Source: Cristatella mucedo (taxonomy: Eukaryota > Bryozoa > Phylactolaemata > Cristatellidae). Taken from it: 64,000 nt of DNA. Positions 58,921 through 64,000 of this stretch are shown here, one piece after another (position 1 is the first letter of the stretch; each line of letters starts with the position of its first letter). The notes beneath the pieces were generated by a model. That model did not search any database. It had not been told where the DNA came from and worked only from the letters and a program-made list of their open reading frames with translations. The position numbers and the translations under genes were made by a program. The DNA is taken from NCBI GenBank assembly GCA_009760855.2, contig WPIO01000011.1, positions 231,501-295,500 on the forward strand, in the 5' to 3' direction.

Positions 58921-59787
58921 AGTAATGAAGAGTTGGTAGCCACCCAAAGCCTCCATCAGCTTCGTCTTTTCATCGGCATCCGGTGAACGTCGCTCCAGTA
59001 GCAAACAGCTCGGAAAGCGTGCTCTTAGCAGAATAAAGTCTCGAATTCCGCGTTGTTTGTCAGCAAGGAATAGCTGTCTTTCGCTCCGCCGCCCCCCCCC
59101 CCATTCTCGCTTCCATTCACGACAGCGACGTCGGACGGCTACAGGTCTTCTCGCTGTTTTCAATAAATGTGTGTCTCATGCGAGGCCGGTCAAAGTCTCC
59201 ACTGCTAACGGGTTCGTACACCTAAGTTGTCTAACAAATTCCTTGGCAACCTCCCTCCAAGTGATCCGTGTGGTGGGCGGCATCCTGCTCAATCGGGCTC
59301 AAGCCCTTACAGCAATGAGTCGCTCACATCGTTGACATGTTCGAGGGTTAAAAGGGTTCCTTCGCTTTCTCTAGTATCTGCTGGTCGGCTAAACGCGACT
59401 AGAAGCCATCCTACCAAAAGTGGTCACTTGACACGGGCACTATAGCACAATTTATTGACGGCAGTTATTTCGCTCGGCACTCATGAATGGTAGCCGACCT
59501 TGACCACCGTGGGTAGCTAACTCCTCACCCCAGCTCCTCGGCATGGCACCTCAGCTTTGGTTTGCTCTTTGGGAGTGCTAGCGAGGGTAATTGTGCACAC
59601 TGAGGTAAAGGCGTGGATTTCTGCAGAGGCCGAGTACTGCTGCCCGCTAACCACGAACCCGGTGTCGGGATCCCTGCCTAGCGATTGTTGGATGAGCTGA
59701 CGAGAAGTAGAATTGCTAGCTGCTGCTCCCCTGCGTCTCACTAACCACAAGGCCCCTGCATTGAGGGAGCGTCATTAGGGAGACTGT
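58921..59787. other. Unassigned, moderately GC-rich region
   Basis: A minus-strand open stretch (59,163-58,876) reads 'LADKQRGIRDFILLRARFPS' and is richer in charged residues than chance ORFs here. It could be a host exon or transposon piece. It contains a 12-C homopolymer at about 59,090. Another minus ORF (59,750-59,517) lacks known motifs. Confidence 0.3.
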
Positions 59788-59965
59788 GTCCTAATTAATT
59801 TAATTAATTAATACTAGCTGATTCAACAGCCTCTTTGTAGAGCCACAGAAGAGCCTTTAAAGCTATCACCAACGCTTGAAGCGGCAATAAAGAATCACCC
59901 ACCACAGGATTCGAACCCACGTGAAAAGCAACCACCTAACCTAGTGAGCCATCATGGCTCCCCGG
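59788..59965 (-). mobile_element. tRNA-derived SINE, copy S2
   Basis: Minus-strand head starts GGGGAGCCATGATGGCTCAC (A-box TGGCTCACTAGG) and has a perfect B-box GGGTTCGAATCC (complement of 59,908-59,919). The body GGTGATTCTTTATTGCCG is shared with S1. It ends in an AATTAATTTAATTAATTAAT tail at 59,791-59,811. The A-box to B-box distance fits a tRNA head. Confidence 0.75.
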
Positions 59966-60703
59966 TTTATATGCCGACACTATATTAACCGAGTTAGCCA
60001 ACCCAAGACGTATAAGGCGATGTATATTTACTGGTCGAGTCATTGAATTTGTTTATATAAATCAGCTACGGACCGGGGAAGAGACACAAAGCAGACATGG
60101 GCAACCAGCAATCGCGTCTAAGAAGCTAGCCATCAAACCGTAGGTTTGATGCCAAGTGTGGGCTGCCTACGTCTCCCACTGGCACTGCATCAACTGGACA
60201 TCTGGAAAGGCTGTTGAGGCGACACGAACAGGCTGGGGCGTGTCTTTACAGATGGTGGAATAGCTGTGGCCGGTCTCCGAACAACGCCCCGTTAAATATT
60301 CACTACTTTCTGTTCTTGGAGTAATATATTTTGAACCACAAGAACTAGCTGCATTAAATCTAGTGTTAACAGCCCCTCCCCCGTTTATTCCCGAGAATCA
60401 CCAGAGCTAAAACGTGCCGATATCACATTTGAGCATTGATAGCTACTGAAATAAAAAAGTGGAATAGGTAGGCAAATTTCATGTGCACTTAGACCGAAGG
60501 TGTTTTCCACTCTCACTGGAGACAGTCAAATATCTCCAGCTTAAATGTGAAAAATTATTGTAACTACCCAACAAGTTCATTGCAGGTTTATTTGATTGAG
60601 TCGCGGCGCACTCCACCAATCTCCAGAAATATATTTGGTGTGTAACTTAATTCTGTCGGAACTTTAACTGATCTGGAAAAGTCATAAGGATACACTTTTT
60701 TGA
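59966..60703. other. Unassigned spacer
   Basis: AT-rich flank of the RLE element, no ORF of note. The in-frame stop TGA at 60,701-60,703 closes the RLE frame on its left. Confidence 0.35.
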
Positions 60704-62386
60704 GTGCCTTTCAATACGTTAACAAGTGAGTCTTATGGGGATGGCATAAAGATCAAGATTAAGGACTTCTGCAGGTCGGTTTGCTCCCTTCCGGACAAAG
60801 CCACTCTAGGCTTCTTCCACGCCTCACGCTCCAGTGGTGGCCTTGGCCTTCTCCCGCTCTCGCAGGATGTGGACATCCTTCGCGCCACGCAGGCGTGCCG
60901 CATGCTGTCCTCTCCGGACTGGATGGTGGCAGGAGTTGCTCTGGAAGGGCTTGATGGCGCCATAAAGGTACTTAAAGGGTCGCCCTCGGACGAGGCCAGA
61001 ACTATCTTCCTGTCGGACGGTTCCTTTAAACATGCCGAGGGTGCTGGTTCAAGGTCGCTCTGGTCTGAAGCCCGCCAGGCGCTCAAACGCCTGGGTGTTG
61101 GTGCCCAGTACGCCGATGGAAAGATTCTGCTCCACTGGATCGAAGGGGACCATGAGCGCCATCAGTTCGCCCCCTCCGAAATGGTCTCCACCATCAGAAA
61201 GGACCTGGCAAAGTCATGGGCGGTATATTGGCGCGAGAGGCGTGATCAGGGGAAAGTGGCTCGCTGTCTGGCTACAGACAGACACAGCAACCACAACCGC
61301 TTCCTCTTTTCGGGCCTCGGTGTCACTTTTGCTGCTTGGCGCTTTGTTTTCCATGCCAGACTGGACCTTCTGCCGGTGGCCGCTGCCAGGGTCAGGTTTG
61401 ACCCCACGTCCGAGCACCTGTGCCGCAAGGGCTGCGGTCAGCCCGAGACGCTGCCGCACGTCCTAAACAATTGCCCAAGCATGATGGTCGCCATCACTGA
61501 ACGGCATGATGCGGTCCTGTACCGGCTCCTGGAGCCGCTGCCTTGGGCACTGAGGAGACACTCCCGAGTGGACCAGCACCATGAGCTTGACCCGATCCAG
61601 CATCGTCGCCCAGACCTTGTCATCGACACGGGCGCCTACGCGGTAGTGATCGACGTATCGGTCCCGTTCAACAACGGCGAGCTCGCGCTAGAGGTGGCAG
61701 CCGAAAGGAAGCTCCTCAAATACATCGAGCTGGTGGATGAGCTTCGCGTCCGAGGACGCCAGGTTGAGCACTGCGCCTTCATCGTGGGCTCTCTCGGTGC
61801 CTGGCACCCTGAGAACGAGAGGACCCTGGCAGCCCTCAGGGTGAGCCAGGGCCACCGCAGGCTTCTCAGGAAGCTCTGTGTAGCGGACGCCATTAATGGC
61901 TCGGCCAGGGTCTGGCTGCGATTTGTGGGCACTACAGACAGCCCACAAGAGGGAGTGCGGCCATTACATGACCCGCCTGCGCCTGGAGGCAATGAGGCGT
62001 CGCCCACAACGCACTGGACAGACGCCCCACCTATCTCTCGATTGGAAAGTAATAGAGGAGAGCTGCCCCAGCCAGTGACTACACCACCCGAGATAGCTCC
62101 CCTCCAGAGTCCAGCCGGCTCGGTAGAGCGGGACATTCGCGAGAGAGCTTCAGAGAGAGCCGGTCAGTCACAACCAGTAAGGCTCAGCAGTGCCGCCCTC
62201 CAAAGAGCAGCGGCTCAGTACACTGTGACACGCCCTCCCGCGCCACGCGTGACCGTGGCAGAGCCTTGGAGGAGGGCTACCCCGATCAGGCTCGGGGTGC
62301 CCAAGCAAGCGCGAGCGACACCTGAGGTCCGGCCACCTCCAGATCGCGATGCTGGTCCCACCCGAGAGGTGTCTCGGAGGACCTAG
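60704..62386 (+). CDS. RLE-type (R2/NeSL-like) non-LTR retrotransposon ORF, C-terminal half, 560 codons
   Basis: Unbroken and much richer in G+C than its flanks. The frame opens after a stop with GTG, so there is no real start: the element is 5' truncated after the RT palm. Residues 40-70 hold the thumb 'GGLGLLPL' block. Residues 240-257 form the CCHC knuckle C-x3-C-x7-H-x4-C (CRKGCGQPETLPHVLNNC). Residues 303-318 give the restriction-like endonuclease core PD...VVIDV, with D304 and D317 as likely metal ligands. These enzymes cut the target DNA before target-primed reverse transcription. About residues 410-560 form a Pro/Arg/Ser-rich tail not typical of R2. A TAG ends the ORF and an AATAAA follows at 62,414. 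Confidence 0.85.
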   Translation: MPFNTLTSESYGDGIKIKIKDFCRSVCSLPDKATLGFFHASRSSGGLGLLPLSQDVDILRATQACRMLSSPDWMVAGVALEGLDGAIKVLKGSPSDEARTIFLSDGSFKHAEGAGSRSLWSEARQALKRLGVGAQYADGKILLHWIEGDHERHQFAPSEMVSTIRKDLAKSWAVYWRERRDQGKVARCLATDRHSNHNRFLFSGLGVTFAAWRFVFHARLDLLPVAAARVRFDPTSEHLCRKGCGQPETLPHVLNNCPSMMVAITERHDAVLYRLLEPLPWALRRHSRVDQHHELDPIQHRRPDLVIDTGAYAVVIDVSVPFNNGELALEVAAERKLLKYIELVDELRVRGRQVEHCAFIVGSLGAWHPENERTLAALRVSQGHRRLLRKLCVADAINGSARVWLRFVGTTDSPQEGVRPLHDPPAPGGNEASPTTHWTDAPPISRLESNRGELPQPVTTPPEIAPLQSPAGSVERDIRERASERAGQSQPVRLSSAALQRAAAQYTVTRPPAPRVTVAEPWRRATPIRLGVPKQARATPEVRPPPDRDAGPTREVSRRT

Positions 62387-64000
62387 GCCGACCATGTACC
62401 CCACCAGTTATTAAATAAATTTTTTCTCATCCCACGGCGTGAAGCGCGTTTGAGGCTGGCTTACCCGATGATATAAAATGGCTGCTTAGAGAGCATGCTC
62501 ACTTATTAAAGGGAAAATTCCCTTTGAGGTTTTGAGGACCCAGACCCGTGGCAACAAGGCTCTGCCTAAGCTGGGTGCAAAATGGAAGTACCCAGACCAG
62601 CCCGTTCGAAGCCAGCCACTATAGCAGCTTTGATGGATCTGCTGAGGTCCAAAGGTCCAACGTCGTGGCTGCATGGTGCAGCCTAACATACTCTACATAG
62701 TGCCAGAAGGTTTGGCTAGCGGTACTATGAATAAAATCAGTAAGGGAAGCTATTGACGTTTGGGCTATCGTATTGCCCTTGACTTCGGCATGGATACCTT
62801 CGAATGACGTGATTTTGAAAAGATCAAATGGCAGCCACGACAGCACTTAGTTAGGCATAGCTGCTTCAATGTGCTTAAAAAAGCGCCTGCCTCCATATGT
62901 AAAATGCAACCTGTGAGTAAGGGCATTTGGATGATGAACTGTGACATTGTTCTGTGTAAGCCCGTATGTAAGGTCTGGCTTCTAATATGTGGAGCACAGT
63001 TGCAGTTTAATTTCGTGCTAGTTAATAGAGCTACTGACGGTAACATGGTCCTTGGTATTAATGTTACGTACTTGTGGATGGCGTGGTGTGGGTGGCGTCC
63101 ATGTTGGTAAGGGTAAAGCCGAGTTGACTTTGGTAGTGATGCGCATGTGAGGGGAGGCATGGGCGGAAATTATCCTTTGATATCCCCGTCCTTGATATCT
63201 CGCTCGTTGCTAAGGTCACAAACCCTGGCGAGCTAAAAATCTGTGACAAAGACTTCACTGCCATATCTCGCAATGAGATTCGGCATTTTAATTGGAAATG
63301 GAAAGAGAATGAACAGGCAGTTTACCTGTGGATCGCATGCCTGCTTATCGTATGCACGCTGGGGTAGAAGCAGAGCATGAGAAGGATATGGATGGCTGTA
63401 TAAAGAAATCGTCATTAAAGGCCTTAGCATTGCCATTGCTTCGGCTCTTTGAAAGATCGAATCATTACTGATTCGACAACATTGCTTGGTTGGCTGAGGA
63501 CTATTATCGACGGAGATAAACCCGTGACGACACAAACGTGGCATAGGATGGATGATAATTCAACGAAATCTGGGATTACTCCGAGATACTGTAACGGAGC
63601 ATGGTCCGGAGTTGGCTGAAAGTTAGTAAGGCTGCTAAAAATAAAGCAGACCGGCTGACGAGAGCAGTGTAAAAGTGGTTGGGCACGCAACTTTTTGAAT
63701 TGATGCAGCTGCTCCTGAAGTAGGTCGGCCAGGTCCTGACTTTAAGCTCGTGCAATGGCTTAACTACCAACCGGGCATTATAGCGGCGTTTTAATTAGCG
63801 AGGCTGTGTCACCCTAAGGCAGACATTAGCAGAGCTAATGTATAGCACACGGTCCATTCTAGCACATTGTGCAAGCTTATATATCCGTTGCCTATTTTGT
63901 GGATCATGGCCGTCTTTAAGTCTCTGAACATCGGTATCGTCTATCCATTGATGTCACACACTACCAAGACAAAAGAAATTTCAAGCTGTTTGACTGTTGC
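62387..64000. other. RLE element 3' UTR, then unassigned sequence
   Basis: The 3' UTR probably extends past AATAAA (62,414-62,419) to about 62,440. The remainder has minus-strand ORFs of 60-131 codons (longest 63,160-62,765) without recognisable domains, and overlapping plus ORFs. No LINE, SINE or array homology seen. Confidence 0.35.

Noticed and set aside
59908-59919. Functional tRNA gene at the B-box
   Set aside because: The acceptor stem does not close and the sequence continues into a SINE body shared with 57.1 kb.
60704-60706. GTG as a translation start of the RLE ORF
   Set aside because: It is simply the first codon after a stop. Homology shows the element is truncated, so the natural start is missing.

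Overview
The window looks like a repeat-rich stretch of an animal (metazoan, probably invertebrate) nuclear genome. There is no bacterial-style gene packing and no operon. Coding potential lies almost entirely in decayed transposable elements, with (TAA)n-tailed L2/CR1-like LINEs, tRNA-derived SINEs, long AT-rich spacers and a compound CA/TA/TG microsatellite. The species cannot be named from the sequence.

Layout. 1-1.37 kb: Ty1/Copia relic (minus strand) running off the left edge, with integrase missing. 1.9-13.5 kb: four minus-strand L2-like family A copies, plus a tail-to-tail pair of family B fragments. 13.5-21.9 kb: mostly unassigned sequence with small dispersed and tandem repeats. 22.1-24.9 kb: a long family B LINE (endonuclease C-terminus plus RT), itself hit by a solo family A tail. 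24.9-41.35 kb: a tandem array of a ~2.09 kb monomer, about 6.6 copies, whose first, divergent monomer is interrupted by a 2.26 kb family A LINE. 41.7-58.6 kb: scattered plus-strand LINE 3' fragments, a hAT transposase C-terminus, the microsatellite and solo LINE tails. 57-60 kb: two copies of a tRNA-derived SINE. 60.7-62.4 kb: an unbroken, GC-rich 560-codon ORF, the C-terminal half of an RLE-type (R2/NeSL-like) non-LTR retrotransposon.

The most interesting structure is the array. On the minus strand each 2.09 kb monomer carries four small frame-preserving exon candidates (72, 75, 72 and 75 nt) flanked by AG acceptors and GT donors; one donor is consistently GC. They encode Ser/Thr-rich peptides (42 of 98 residues per monomer are S or T) that resemble each other, so the monomer seems to have arisen by mini-exon duplication before whole monomers were amplified. 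This predicts a mucin-like or micro-exon-gene-like repetitive secreted or surface protein. First and last exons were not found, so it may be an active gene fragment or a dead array; transcript data would decide.

The other elements do not form a pathway. They record successive insertions: LINE into array, solo tail into LINE, and a 130-bp repeat into LINE.
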